Assembly (NCBI GenBank): GCA_018335755.1
Contig: JAGXRK010000025.1
Span: 1 to 63,736, forward strand
Length of the DNA: 63,736 nt
Origin: Ignavibacterium sp.
GTDB taxonomy: Bacteria > Bacteroidota > Ignavibacteria > Ignavibacteriales > Ignavibacteriaceae
Direction of reading: 5' to 3'
The stretch's first letter is position 1, and each line of letters begins with the position of its first letter. Both the position numbers and the translations under genes were made by a program. The notes beneath the pieces are model-generated. The model searched no databases. It was given only the letters and a program-made list of their open reading frames with translations, and had not been told where the DNA came from. Below are positions 1 through 8,059 of the stretch, one piece after another.

Positions 1-225
1 ATTGATCCGTTTCCACCAGAACCAAGCACAAATGATTCTGCTTGTGCATCGAATGTTCCGTTGTTTGTTATTCCAGCGCCACTATTGAACGATACTGTTG
101 TTCCGCCCCATACTAAACTTCCTTCATTCACAATCATTCTTGATAGTGTTTTTGTAAATATACCGCCAATCGATCCGGTAGCTGTTGATGATATCGTTGT
201 TGTGCCTGTGCCTCCGTGTGTGCCG
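1..225 (-). repeat. Intragenic tandem repeat, copy B (cut by window start)
   Basis: This matches 583-807 at a constant offset of 582 bp (194 codons, in frame) inside the surface protein gene. By eye there are roughly 15 mismatches. They lie almost all in the first ~150 bases; the last ~70 bases differ at about one position. The true unit may extend past the window edge. Confidence 0.9.
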
Positions 226-1082
226 CTTAACCAAGTGAAAGTTCCATTAATTATCAATGCTCCATCACCTGCTATTGTTCCTCCATCCTGATAAAATGTT
301 GTTCCCGATGAAATGGTTACAGGACTTCCTGTCAGATTCAATGTGCCGGATATAAGTTCGAGTGTTCCACCGCCACTGATTGTATTGCCGCTAAGTGTAT
401 GAGTCCCACCTGATAGGATGTATTTACTTGCCGGGCTTATTACAAATGTACCACTACCTGATGTTGAAAGTGTTGATTGAAGTGTTCCACTTTGTACGTT
501 TGTGATTCCATTGTTGATGAATGTTGTTGCTAATGTTGCACTACTCAAACTGGTTGTTCTGTTAAATGTTCCGTTATTGATAATTGATCCGTTTCCTCCC
601 GAACCAAGCACAAATGATTCTGCTTGTGCATCAAATGTTCCGTTGTTCGTTATTCCAGCGCCACTGTTGAATGATACTGTTGTTCCACTCCAGACTAAAC
701 TACCTTCGTTGACTATCATTCTTGATAGTGTTTTTGTGAATATACCGCCAATCGATCCGGTAGCTGTTGATGATATCGTTGTTGTGCCTGTGCCTCCGTG
801 TGTGCCGGCGACAAAAGATAAACTATCACTAATAGTTAAGTCTCCAATTCCATTTATCGTTCCTCCGTTTTGGAAAAGACTTGCAATTGTTACTGACTGA
901 TCATTAGTTACCGTCCCGCTATTAACTACAGCAGTATCAGGCACGCCGGGAATCCCATTCGGATTCCAGTTGCTTGCAGTTTGCCACGAACCGCTGCCGC
1001 CAATCCATGTGTATTTGGTTTGTGAAATAATTACTGTGGTTAATGTCAGTAATATTATTATTGTGTAGAAAATGGATTTCAC
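1..1082 (-). CDS. Secreted repeat-rich surface protein, 5' part only (gene runs off the window)
   Basis: About 360 codons are open on the minus strand from a GTG at 1082 to the window edge, with no stop. An AAGGAG box lies six bases before the GTG, and the GTG overlaps the TGA of the upstream receiver gene (GTGA), so translational coupling is likely. The first ~20 residues form a signal peptide (MKSIFYTIIILL... ending near SQ). Next comes a segment with TWIGGSGSWQTASNWNPNG, typical of beta-helical cell-surface repeat proteins, and then Gly/Thr/Ser/Asn-rich repeats. A segment of at least 75 residues recurs 194 residues later. The protein is probably exported and sorted to the surface by the type IX system, but the C-terminus is outside the window, so that is inference. 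No specific function can be given. Confidence 0.8.
   Translation of the reverse strand, partial: MKSIFYTIIILLTLTTVIISQTKYTWIGGSGSWQTASNWNPNGIPGVPDTAVVNSGTVTNDQSVTIASLFQNGGTINGIGDLTISDSLSFVAGTHGGTGTTTISSTATGSIGGIFTKTLSRMIVNEGSLVWSGTTVSFNSGAGITNNGTFDAQAESFVLGSGGNGSIINNGTFNRTTSLSSATLATTFINNGITNVQSGTLQSTLSTSGSGTFVISPASKYILSGGTHTLSGNTISGGGTLELISGTLNLTGSPVTISSGTTFYQDGGTIAGDGALIINGTFTWLSGTHGGTGTTTISSTATGSIGGIFTKTLSRMIVNEGSLVWGGTTVSFNSGAGITNNGTFDAQAESFVLGSGGNGS
583..807 (-). repeat. Intragenic tandem repeat, copy A
   Basis: This is the second copy of the segment at 1-225, encoding residues around 93-167 of the surface protein. Identity ends abruptly at 807/225, where the two copies diverge into different linker sequence. 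Confidence 0.9.
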
Positions 1083-1438
1083 TTTGCACTCCTTAAATGA
1101 TTATTAATAAACTCAATTACGTTTGAAAGATTTTCTTTGCTGATAAATTCAATTGCGCCGGCATGTTTTGCGGCAGCTTCAGTTGTCTCATCATCAAACT
1201 GAGAAACAACGATAATTTTTGCTTCAGGATTCCGGGAAACAATTTTTGAGGTTGCTTCTAAACCATCCATCTTTTTCATCTTAATATCCATTACAACCCA
1301 ATCCGGATTAGTATCATTAAAAGCTACTAGGGCTTCAGTCCCATCACAGCATTCTATTACTTCATCAAAATGAGCAGAACACATATTCCTCATCATTTCT
1401 CTAATTCTGTCGTTGTCGTCAACTAATAGTAGTTTCAT
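1079..1438 (-). CDS. Receiver-only (CheY-like) response regulator
   Basis: The protein has 119 residues and is a single receiver domain without an output domain. The acidic pair is D7/D8, the phosphoacceptor is D51 (in WVVMDIKM), the switch Ser is S79 and the conserved Lys is K101. Such proteins act by protein-protein contact or as a phosphate sink. It lies 117 bp downstream of the NarL-type regulator on the same strand, and its TGA overlaps the GTG of the following surface protein gene. The layout suggests the kinase at 2202-5306 or another kinase phosphorylates it, but this cannot be shown from sequence. The start ATG has no strong Shine-Dalgarno sequence. Confidence 0.9.
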   Translation of the reverse strand: MKLLLVDDNDRIREMMRNMCSAHFDEVIECCDGTEALVAFNDTNPDWVVMDIKMKKMDGLEATSKIVSRNPEAKIIVVSQFDDETTEAAAKHAGAIEFISKENLSNVIEFINNHLRSAK

Positions 1439-1555
1439 AGTGCTTGTAATTTTTAGTGTAAAGATGAGTTTTAAACAGGCTGTAATAAATCGGTGAGAGC
1501 ACTCATTTTATATAGGTGGAAACACCCATAACAATTAAAAATGAAAAATTTATAA

Positions 1556-2209
1556 TTAGAGGAGTGAACGATTTTTAATTGCAAACTTTACAAGACTGTG
1601 CGTGCCGCTGAGATTTAATTTTTTGGAAATGTTGTTCCGATGATTTTCAACCGTTTTATAACTGATGTGAAGTTCGTCCGCAATCTGCTGAGAAGTTTTA
1701 TCCAGCGAAATTAATTTTAGTATTGCTCTCTCTGATTTTGTTAAATCATTTATAGATGGCTGTTTTGAGGCAAAGTCTTTTTGTGTGTTCAGTCTTTTGA
1801 CGAGATAGTTTGAGATATTCGGGCTTATGTAATATCTGTTTTCAAAAACTGTTTTAACACTTTCCAGAACATCTTCAACCGCATTCTCCTTAAGCACATA
1901 TCCAAATGCTCCTGAATCCATTGCTTCATTAAACATATCTTCTTCTTTGTACATTGTTAGAAAGATAATTTTAGTTTTAATATTTTCTGCGGCAACTCTT
2001 CTGGCAATTTCTAATCCAGTCATCTTTGGCATCTCTACATCTAACAAGGCAACATCAGGCAGATATTTTTTTATGAGATTGTATGCTTCTTCCCCGTCCT
2101 TTGCTTCCGCAATAATCTCAATTTGCGGATCGGTAAGCAGAACGGATTTAACACCACTCCGCATCATCGGGTGATCGTCTGCAATAATTATTTTGATTTT
2201 ATTATTCAT
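1556..2209 (-). CDS. NarL/FixJ-family response regulator with LuxR-type HTH
   Basis: The protein has 217 residues. The N-terminal receiver has D11/D12, phosphoacceptor D57, T85 and K107. A GerE/LuxR-type four-helix DNA-binding domain follows at about residues 148-212 (LTKSERAIL, QIADELHISYKTVENH). Its start lies 8 nt inside the end of the propeller sensor kinase gene, the usual arrangement for a cognate kinase-regulator pair that is translationally coupled. It should bind DNA as a phosphorylated dimer; its target genes are unknown, with the downstream receiver and surface protein as obvious candidates. Confidence 0.93.
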   Translation of the reverse strand: MNNKIKIIIADDHPMMRSGVKSVLLTDPQIEIIAEAKDGEEAYNLIKKYLPDVALLDVEMPKMTGLEIARRVAAENIKTKIIFLTMYKEEDMFNEAMDSGAFGYVLKENAVEDVLESVKTVFENRYYISPNISNYLVKRLNTQKDFASKQPSINDLTKSERAILKLISLDKTSQQIADELHISYKTVENHRNNISKKLNLSGTHSLVKFAIKNRSLL

Positions 2210-5200
2210 TATTCACCGGAATTAGAATTTTTATGAATGTTGCAAATTCAGATGTTGAACCATATTCAATTTCACCATCAAGAAGTGAAACCCGATTAAT
2301 TAAGTTTTTCAGACCCAATCCTTTTGACTGCTCTTTTGCTGATTCAAAATCAAATCCCTTACCGTTATCTGCGATTTCAATTCTTATTTGATTTTCAATA
2401 CTCTGAACATTAACAGCCGCAGCACTGGCCTCGGAATGTTTTAAGATATTATTCACACATTCCTGAACAATTCTAAAAATATTGATTTCTTTATCCTTGC
2501 TCAGAAGATTATCTATGTTATCAATCAGTATATCAAATTTTATTTTTGAGGCTCCTTCAATAATCACAAACATTGAACTTATCGCCCTGGTCAAACCCAA
2601 CCTGTCCAGCTGATATGGATGAAGATTGTAAGAAATCCTTCTAACCTCATCAAGAGCCACACTTGCAGTTTTGGATATTTCTTCGAACTGATCGTCTTTA
2701 TTCTTATTAAGTAACGCAAGATTTTTTATAACTAAAAGATCCTGCCCAAGGCTATCGTGAAGTTCAGATGCTATTCTTTTTCTTTCATCCTCCTGAGATT
2801 GAATTAATTGTACGCTGAATTCAATCTGGATTTGTTTTTCTTTCTTTAACTGAGATACTCTTCTGTAATAGATTATAGGTCCGAGAGAAAAAAATGCAAA
2901 AATTAAAAGTAATCTGAACCACCAGGTCATCCAGAATGGGGGTTCAATTATTAAAGTTAGTATTGCAGGCTCACTCCACATTCCTGCACTGTTAATTCCT
3001 TTAACTTTGAAGATATACTCACCAGGATCGAGATGGGTATAATTAACAAACCTCCTGTTTTTTATATTCACCCAACCGGGATCAAATCCTTCGAGCATAT
3101 AAGAGTAATAGTTCTTTTCAGGTGATGTAAAATCAAGTGAAGCAAATTCAAAAGAAAAAATATTCTCATCATAACTTAATATTATGGTATCAGTATAAGT
3201 TATGCTTTTGGGAAGAAGAACTTCTTCGTTAAATATTTTAAATGAAGTAAAAGAAACATTGGAATGATATGTTTCCTCCTTGATACTATCGGGATGAAAA
3301 TATGTTATACCTTCAACACCGCCGAAGTATATATAACCCGATTTAGTTTTTAATCTTGTCGAAGGATTAAACTCAGGATTTTGTACTCCGTACATTTGAT
3401 CGAAATTTTTCACTTCAAAATCCGTTAAACTCAATCTTGTTATTCCGCGTGATGTGCTGAACCATAAATTTTTATTTTCATCTTCGAGTATTCCATAGAC
3501 TGAGTTTGAAGCAAATCCATTCTCTTCAGAAAATATTTCAAAATTGTCTTTTTCAAAATTGTACTTACACAATCCGCCGGAGTAAGTCCCTATCCATAAA
3601 TTTCCTTCTGAGTCTTTTAAGATATCAGTTATGATATTATCCGGCAGTGACGAAGGATTATTTTCCTCTCTGAAATAGTGGTTAAACATATTTGTCTTTT
3701 TATCAAACCTGTTTAACCCAAAGCTGTAGGTTCCGATCCAAAGATTACCATTATTATCTTCACAAATTGATGTGATATCATCACCGCTTAATTTATTGCC
3801 TTCGCCGGATGCAGAAGAATAATATGTAAATTCATTTGTAGTTTGATTATAAGAAGTCAATCCCCCTCCGCCAATAGCTCCAAACCACAGTAAATCTTCT
3901 GAATCTTCGTAAATAGTTCTTACCAGGTTTGCACTTGGATTACTTTTTTTTATGTCGAGATTAATATAATCGAAATTGTCATTGATTGGATCATACTTAT
4001 TAAGTTCACCATAATATGTGCCAATCCATAAATTATTTTTGCCGTCGTTATACAGGTAACGAACAATCTCCCCATGTAAATTCCCATTTTTGTTTATCGA
4101 ATGATTGAATGTCCTGAAGGAATTTTTATCAGGATTAAACTGTACCAAGCCTTTATTATATGTTCCGATCCAGATATTTCCCTTCTGATCTTCCTCAATT
4201 GCAAAGACATAATTATCCGAAAGTGCCGAATTGGATTCATTCAACTGCAAGAATTTTTTAGGTTTTCTATCAATTTTATTCAATCCTCCTGCAACAGTCC
4301 CAATCCATAATATACCTGATCTATCCTCATAAAAAGTTCTGATATCATTGGATGAAATAGAACCGGGAATAAGTTTATTTTGCCTGTGAATGTTTAGTAG
4401 GCTCAGATCAGAAGCTAATACACAAATACCTTCAGAAACTGAGGAACCTGCCCAGATCAATCCGTTCCTATCCTTATATATCTTCCAGATATTTTTAACA
4501 TTAGCTATGTTAATCTTAATAAATTTATTTTGCTCATAATAAAATCTGTTTAACCCGCCACCGGCAGTTGAGATCAAAAATCTTCCATCAATTAATTCGA
4601 TCATTGATGTAACATTATTAAAACTGATTGAGTATTTATCTGCCGGATTATGTTTGAAACTTTTAAATGATCGGGATGATTCATTATACAAATATAATCC
4701 GCCTTCTTCTGTGCCAACCCATATTCTTGATTTACTGTCTTCAAATACAAAAAAGATTTTATTACTGCCAATACTTTTTTCATCATCAGAGTTATGTCGA
4801 AATCTTTTAAATGTTTTTTCAGCTTCATTAAAAAGATTTAACCCGCCGCCCCATGTACTTATCCACAAATTATTTTTACTATCTATAAAAACACTCTGAA
4901 TAACATTCGAGCTTACTGAATTAGGATCATTTTCGTCGTTAACAAATCTTTCAAACTTTTCTGTAACCGGATCAAATTTGTTTAATCCTCCACCGTCGGT
5001 GCCGATCCAGATTTTTCCATCTTTATCTTCGCAAAGAGACCAGATGAAATTGTTTGAAAGTGAACTATTATCACCCCTTTTATTTCTATAAACTTTGAAT
5101 GAATAACCATCAAATCTGTTTAGTCCGTCCTCGGTACCAATCCACAAAAAACCCTTTTGATCCTGTATGACAGCGTTTACATTGTTTGATGATAAGCCAT

Positions 5201-5306
5201 CTTTTGTAGTAAAATGACTAAAGGAAAATAATTGACTATTTTTCTGTCCGTACAAAGTGGACACCATTATAACCAAGTAAATAACCAGTAATAGTCTATT
5301 TAACAT
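2202..5306 (-). CDS. Two-component sensor histidine kinase with beta-propeller sensor (Reg_prop, Y_Y_Y, HisKA_3)
   Basis: The protein has 1034 residues. A signal peptide (about 1-20, ending LYGQ) is followed by roughly a dozen Reg_prop repeats of the type GFLWIGTEDGLNRFD, forming one or two periplasmic propellers. A Y_Y_Y domain follows near 690-760, then a single transmembrane helix (WWFRLLLIFAFFSLGPIIYY, about 770-790). The dimerisation and phosphotransfer segment ERKRIASELHDSLGQD has its phosphorylated His near 850. The C-terminal HATPase has an N box (QECVNNILKH) and a G box (DNGKGF). This is the HPK7 class that pairs with NarL-type regulators, consistent with the 8-nt overlap with the next gene. 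The family is common in Bacteroidetes as polysaccharide sensors, usually fused to an AraC output; here the regulator is separate. The ligand is unknown. Confidence 0.93.
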   Translation of the reverse strand: MLNRLLLVIYLVIMVSTLYGQKNSQLFSFSHFTTKDGLSSNNVNAVIQDQKGFLWIGTEDGLNRFDGYSFKVYRNKRGDNSSLSNNFIWSLCEDKDGKIWIGTDGGGLNKFDPVTEKFERFVNDENDPNSVSSNVIQSVFIDSKNNLWISTWGGGLNLFNEAEKTFKRFRHNSDDEKSIGSNKIFFVFEDSKSRIWVGTEEGGLYLYNESSRSFKSFKHNPADKYSISFNNVTSMIELIDGRFLISTAGGGLNRFYYEQNKFIKINIANVKNIWKIYKDRNGLIWAGSSVSEGICVLASDLSLLNIHRQNKLIPGSISSNDIRTFYEDRSGILWIGTVAGGLNKIDRKPKKFLQLNESNSALSDNYVFAIEEDQKGNIWIGTYNKGLVQFNPDKNSFRTFNHSINKNGNLHGEIVRYLYNDGKNNLWIGTYYGELNKYDPINDNFDYINLDIKKSNPSANLVRTIYEDSEDLLWFGAIGGGGLTSYNQTTNEFTYYSSASGEGNKLSGDDITSICEDNNGNLWIGTYSFGLNRFDKKTNMFNHYFREENNPSSLPDNIITDILKDSEGNLWIGTYSGGLCKYNFEKDNFEIFSEENGFASNSVYGILEDENKNLWFSTSRGITRLSLTDFEVKNFDQMYGVQNPEFNPSTRLKTKSGYIYFGGVEGITYFHPDSIKEETYHSNVSFTSFKIFNEEVLLPKSITYTDTIILSYDENIFSFEFASLDFTSPEKNYYSYMLEGFDPGWVNIKNRRFVNYTHLDPGEYIFKVKGINSAGMWSEPAILTLIIEPPFWMTWWFRLLLIFAFFSLGPIIYYRRVSQLKKEKQIQIEFSVQLIQSQEDERKRIASELHDSLGQDLLVIKNLALLNKNKDDQFEEISKTASVALDEVRRISYNLHPYQLDRLGLTRAISSMFVIIEGASKIKFDILIDNIDNLLSKDKEINIFRIVQECVNNILKHSEASAAAVNVQSIENQIRIEIADNGKGFDFESAKEQSKGLGLKNLINRVSLLDGEIEYGSTSEFATFIKILIPVNNE

Positions 5307-5596
5307 TAATCTATTAAAATGATAAAGTGATGTTTAGTGACGGAGTGAAATTAAATAATTCTTCGATTTACTGGAAATCTAAATCTAATTATTTTCATGG
5401 TCTTATTTACGAATAAAGGAGAGGAACTAAGGTCAATTTTCAGGCTAAAGAATCATAAATCTAATATATAATTAAAAAATAAAGGTTAAAAAATCCCAGT
5501 CCACTGTTTTTACAGTCAGAAAATCAAATTAACTTTTGTAATAAAAATTATTTTTCGATTAACTCTTCTATCTATCAAATTGCCAGTAATTATATC

Positions 5597-7429
5597 TTAT
5601 AATTTTGATTCAACAAACGATAAAACTTCGTTCAACTTTATTATCGACTTTTCTTTTAACTCAGAACAGGTATTTCGCATATCAGCGTTAAACTTTTCGT
5701 CCTTAATATCTTTAAGATTGATGAGCACATTATAAATGCCGCCAAGAACTCCGGTGTATGCACTCTGTGCACCGACACCAACGTCTGTAATAGAATTTGG
5801 ATTACCGTGTTTTACAACAATTTCTGCTATTTCGATTGCTTCATAACTTAACTTAGCTGTATTAAGCGGAACATAAACTGCCAGCTTCAATCCATTCTGC
5901 ATAGCGGTTTCACGGGCATTCTTTTCATCGGCGGTTTTATTTGGCAATCGTCGCGCAGCCATAAAATCATTAAATGCATTTGTATCATCATCTACAGCTT
6001 GTACTAAAGTGTTTTTAATTTCCTGGCATTTATCAGCAGCATCATTCAAAATTTTATCTGCTTCAGGATCGCTGCCGCGTTTGTTTGCAGTTAAGTTTGC
6101 AACCATTGATGATAATGCAGCACCAAGTGCTCCCGTTAATGCAGCAATTGAACCGCCGCCGGGTGCAGGAGTTTCACGCGATACTTCGTCAACAAAAGCT
6201 GTTAGTTTCATTTCGGCCAATGCTGAATCAATATTCTTTGGCAATCCTAAAACTCGTTCTTCAATTTTAAATTCCGATACATCATTTAATCCCAGTGACT
6301 GAACTGCAGTTTTCAGAATATCACGAATTGGAATTCCGGTAGATCGATGCTGTTTTCTCAGATAATGTTTACCGGTTTCAAGCAAAGCCGGGTAAGGCAC
6401 CATTCCTACTATTTCACTGCCTGTTACTCTTAAACCTCTTTCTGCTGCAAGCTTCTCTGTTTCATCAAAAACGTGATGCATTGATGTAACTTTATAATTG
6501 GTAAGATTAATTGATATCTGTGCACGGTCGTATTTTTCAACCATCCATCCTATTGCTTTAGTGAATTTGAACTTACCCGGCTTTTTAACTGATTGCCCCT
6601 CTGGTTTTTCACTTTTTATGCCGTGCTGTTCAAGAATCTCTGCAAGATCATAATCGTGCTGCGTCTTGCAGTGATCGATAGTTTCTTTTATTGTCTTCCC
6701 AATAAAATCACAATCACCGCAGGGATAATTACCTTTTTCATATTTTATAATTTCTTCGCTCTTGAAATAGAAGTTATCTTCGCTTTCTTTACGTGCTGAT
6801 CTTCCCTTTTCCCGTAATTCGAAAGCGATATCAGTAGCATATTTTGATTCACGAGTATTAAGATTAATATTATATGCTATAAGAAATTCTCTGACACCAA
6901 TTACTGTTGCACCTGCTTTAGTATTGAACTTTGCAGATCCGAAGTCAGGTTTCCATTCAGGCTTTTTAAGTTTTTCTTCAAGGGCTTCATATTCACCCTG
7001 ACGAATTTTTGCAAGATTTTCTCTTTCAGGTTTTGTGGCAGATTTTTCATACAGATAAACTGGAATACCAAGTTCTTCACCAACTTTTTTTGCCACTTCT
7101 TTTGAAAGTTCAATGCATTCTTCAGTGGTTATTCCGCTTACAGGAACAAAAGGACAAACGTCCGTTGCACCCATTCTCGGATGTGATCCTTTATGTTTAC
7201 TCATATCAATCAGCTCAGATGCTTTTTTAATTGAGTTAAAAGCAGCCTCTTTAACCCCTTTTGCATTTCCAATAAATGTTACAACAGTACGATTCATATT
7301 GTAACCGGGATCAACATCAAGAAGTTTAACACCTTCCACTTTTTCAATTTCATCGGTTATTTGTTTAATGATTTCGGGTCTTTGTCCTTCTGAAAAATTT
7401 GGTACACATTCAATAAGTTGTTCGTTCAT
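5597..7429 (-). CDS. ftcD: Glutamate formimidoyltransferase / formimidoyl-THF cyclodeaminase fusion with a C2H2-like insert
   Basis: The protein has 610 residues and carries both steps that move the formimino group of histidine catabolism to tetrahydrofolate and then release ammonia to give methenyl-THF. The N-terminal formiminotransferase (about 1-390) has the catalytic His in HKGSHPRMG (H83) and a paired folate-binding region. The C-terminal cyclodeaminase (about 405-610) has the PAPGGGS motif at 421-427. Between the two transferase subdomains sits an extra segment (about 212-288) with C237, C240, H253 and H258 spaced CX2CX12HX4H, like a C2H2 zinc finger. I do not recall this insert in the standard family. 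A GAGGA box precedes the ATG. No other hut gene is in the window. Confidence 0.9.
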   Translation of the reverse strand: MNEQLIECVPNFSEGQRPEIIKQITDEIEKVEGVKLLDVDPGYNMNRTVVTFIGNAKGVKEAAFNSIKKASELIDMSKHKGSHPRMGATDVCPFVPVSGITTEECIELSKEVAKKVGEELGIPVYLYEKSATKPERENLAKIRQGEYEALEEKLKKPEWKPDFGSAKFNTKAGATVIGVREFLIAYNINLNTRESKYATDIAFELREKGRSARKESEDNFYFKSEEIIKYEKGNYPCGDCDFIGKTIKETIDHCKTQHDYDLAEILEQHGIKSEKPEGQSVKKPGKFKFTKAIGWMVEKYDRAQISINLTNYKVTSMHHVFDETEKLAAERGLRVTGSEIVGMVPYPALLETGKHYLRKQHRSTGIPIRDILKTAVQSLGLNDVSEFKIEERVLGLPKNIDSALAEMKLTAFVDEVSRETPAPGGGSIAALTGALGAALSSMVANLTANKRGSDPEADKILNDAADKCQEIKNTLVQAVDDDTNAFNDFMAARRLPNKTADEKNARETAMQNGLKLAVYVPLNTAKLSYEAIEIAEIVVKHGNPNSITDVGVGAQSAYTGVLGGIYNVLINLKDIKDEKFNADMRNTCSELKEKSIIKLNEVLSFVESKL

Positions 7430-7639
7430 TATATCCTCTAGAATTTTAAGTACAATCTGATTGTATTATTGATTTTTGACTAATAATAAAAATAATTGCT
7501 TCAAATTTAAAGCAAATAATATGGAAAACGGAATCAAAAGTGAATTATATCCAATTAAATTGGTTTTCATTTAATCTCATCATCTGAAATTTGTATAAAT
7601 AATTTATTAAATTTGCATCGCTTTTGCACGGGGTGTAGC

Positions 7640-7664
7640 CCCGATTAGATTCGGGATAAACTCC
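7640..7664 (+). repeat. Palindromic insert in D loop of tRNA remnant
   Basis: A CCCGA stem, a six-base loop and TCGGG are followed by ATAAACTCC. It sits between tRNA positions TAGC and GCCCGG and replaces GCA of the intact copy. Confidence 0.7.
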
Positions 7665-7677
7665 GCCCGGTAGCGCG

Positions 7678-7693
7678 TCCCGACTAGTCGGGA
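7678..7693 (+). repeat. Perfect 16-bp palindrome replacing the anticodon arm
   Basis: TCCCGACTAGTCGGGA stands exactly where the intact tRNA has its 17-base anticodon arm (CTTCG, loop, CGAAG). It shares the CCCGA/TCGGG arms with the other two inserts at this locus. Confidence 0.8.
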
Positions 7694-7698
7694 AGGCC

Positions 7699-7962
7699 GT
7701 GGTAATTTATTATACTTACATAATTGAATCAATAAGAACTTCAAATTGGTATATCGTTCATTCTGATAATACCGACAGAAGATTTATTGAACATAATTCC
7801 GGACAAACCAAATCAACCAGGGGTAAAGGTCCGTGGAAATTGATTTTTATTAGATCGTTTAGCTCTAAGATTGAGGCAAACAGATTTGAGCTCAAGTTGA
7901 AAAAACTTAGAAATAAAGATTACATTAAAAAAGAATATTCTGAATATTTTTTGGACACTTAG
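7699..7962 (+). CDS. Small GIY-YIG nuclease-family protein starting inside a tRNA remnant
   Basis: The protein has 87 residues and is a stand-alone GIY-YIG domain of the UvrC N-terminal/YhbQ type. The YTYI strand lies at 5-8, YIV (normally YIG) at 18-20, R27/R28, EHN at 31-33, the catalytic-type Glu at E59 ([15 protein letters not shown]) and a basic tail. The only usable start in frame is the GTG at 7699, which lies within tRNA-Pro homology; upstream the frame stays open to a TAA at 7657. The stop is five T residues before the intact tRNA-Pro. The family cuts DNA through single-strand nicks. Loss of the Gly in YIG may weaken activity. It could be a homing-type nuclease of the tRNA locus or a domesticated repair-type protein. 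Confidence 0.75.
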
Positions 7963-7967
7963 TTTTT

Positions 7968-8041
7968 CGGGGTGTAGCGCAGCCCGGTAGCGCGCTTCGT
8001 TCGGGACGAAGAGGCCGTAGGTTCGAATCCTATCACCCCGA
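7968..8041 (+). tRNA. tRNA-Pro (anticodon CGG)
   Basis: The acceptor CGGGGTG (7968-7974) pairs with CACCCCG (8034-8040), with discriminator A at 8041. The D stem is GCGC/GCGC. The anticodon stem CTTCG/CGAAG closes the loop TTCGGGA with CGG at 8002-8004. The T arm is GTAGG TTCGAAT CCTAT. CCA is not encoded. It begins five bases after the stop of the GIY-YIG gene, so it is either cotranscribed with that gene or promoted from within it. Confidence 0.95.
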
Positions 8042-8059
8042 CTTAAGCTTTATTTTTTT

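Larger units (their letters stand above)
7629..7703 (+). pseudogene. tRNA-Pro remnant, 5' part, with palindromes in the D and anticodon arms
   Basis: CGGGGTGTAGC (acceptor strand and start of D stem) and GCCCGGTAGCGCG (rest of D arm) match the intact tRNA-Pro at 7968-8041. They are separated by 25 bases (7640-7664) carrying CCCGA/TCGGG, which replace three D-loop bases. The whole anticodon arm is replaced by a perfect 16-bp palindrome, TCCCGACTAGTCGGGA, at 7678-7693. Homology resumes at AGGCCGTGGT (variable loop and T stem), then stops where the GIY-YIG gene begins. It cannot be a working tRNA. Confidence 0.8.

Noticed and set aside
61..900. Plus-strand open frames at 61-291 and 502-900
   Set aside because: They are shadows of the repeat-rich minus-strand surface protein; no ribosome site and no family similarity.
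1515..1526. GGTG-GAAA-CACC hairpin between the two response regulators
   Set aside because: Only four base pairs and no T run, so not a convincing terminator.
5307..5596. 290-bp spacer between the sensor kinase and FTCD
   Set aside because: AT-rich with no open frame, tRNA or strong hairpin; a weak ACTGT/ACAGT pair near 5510 is too short to call.
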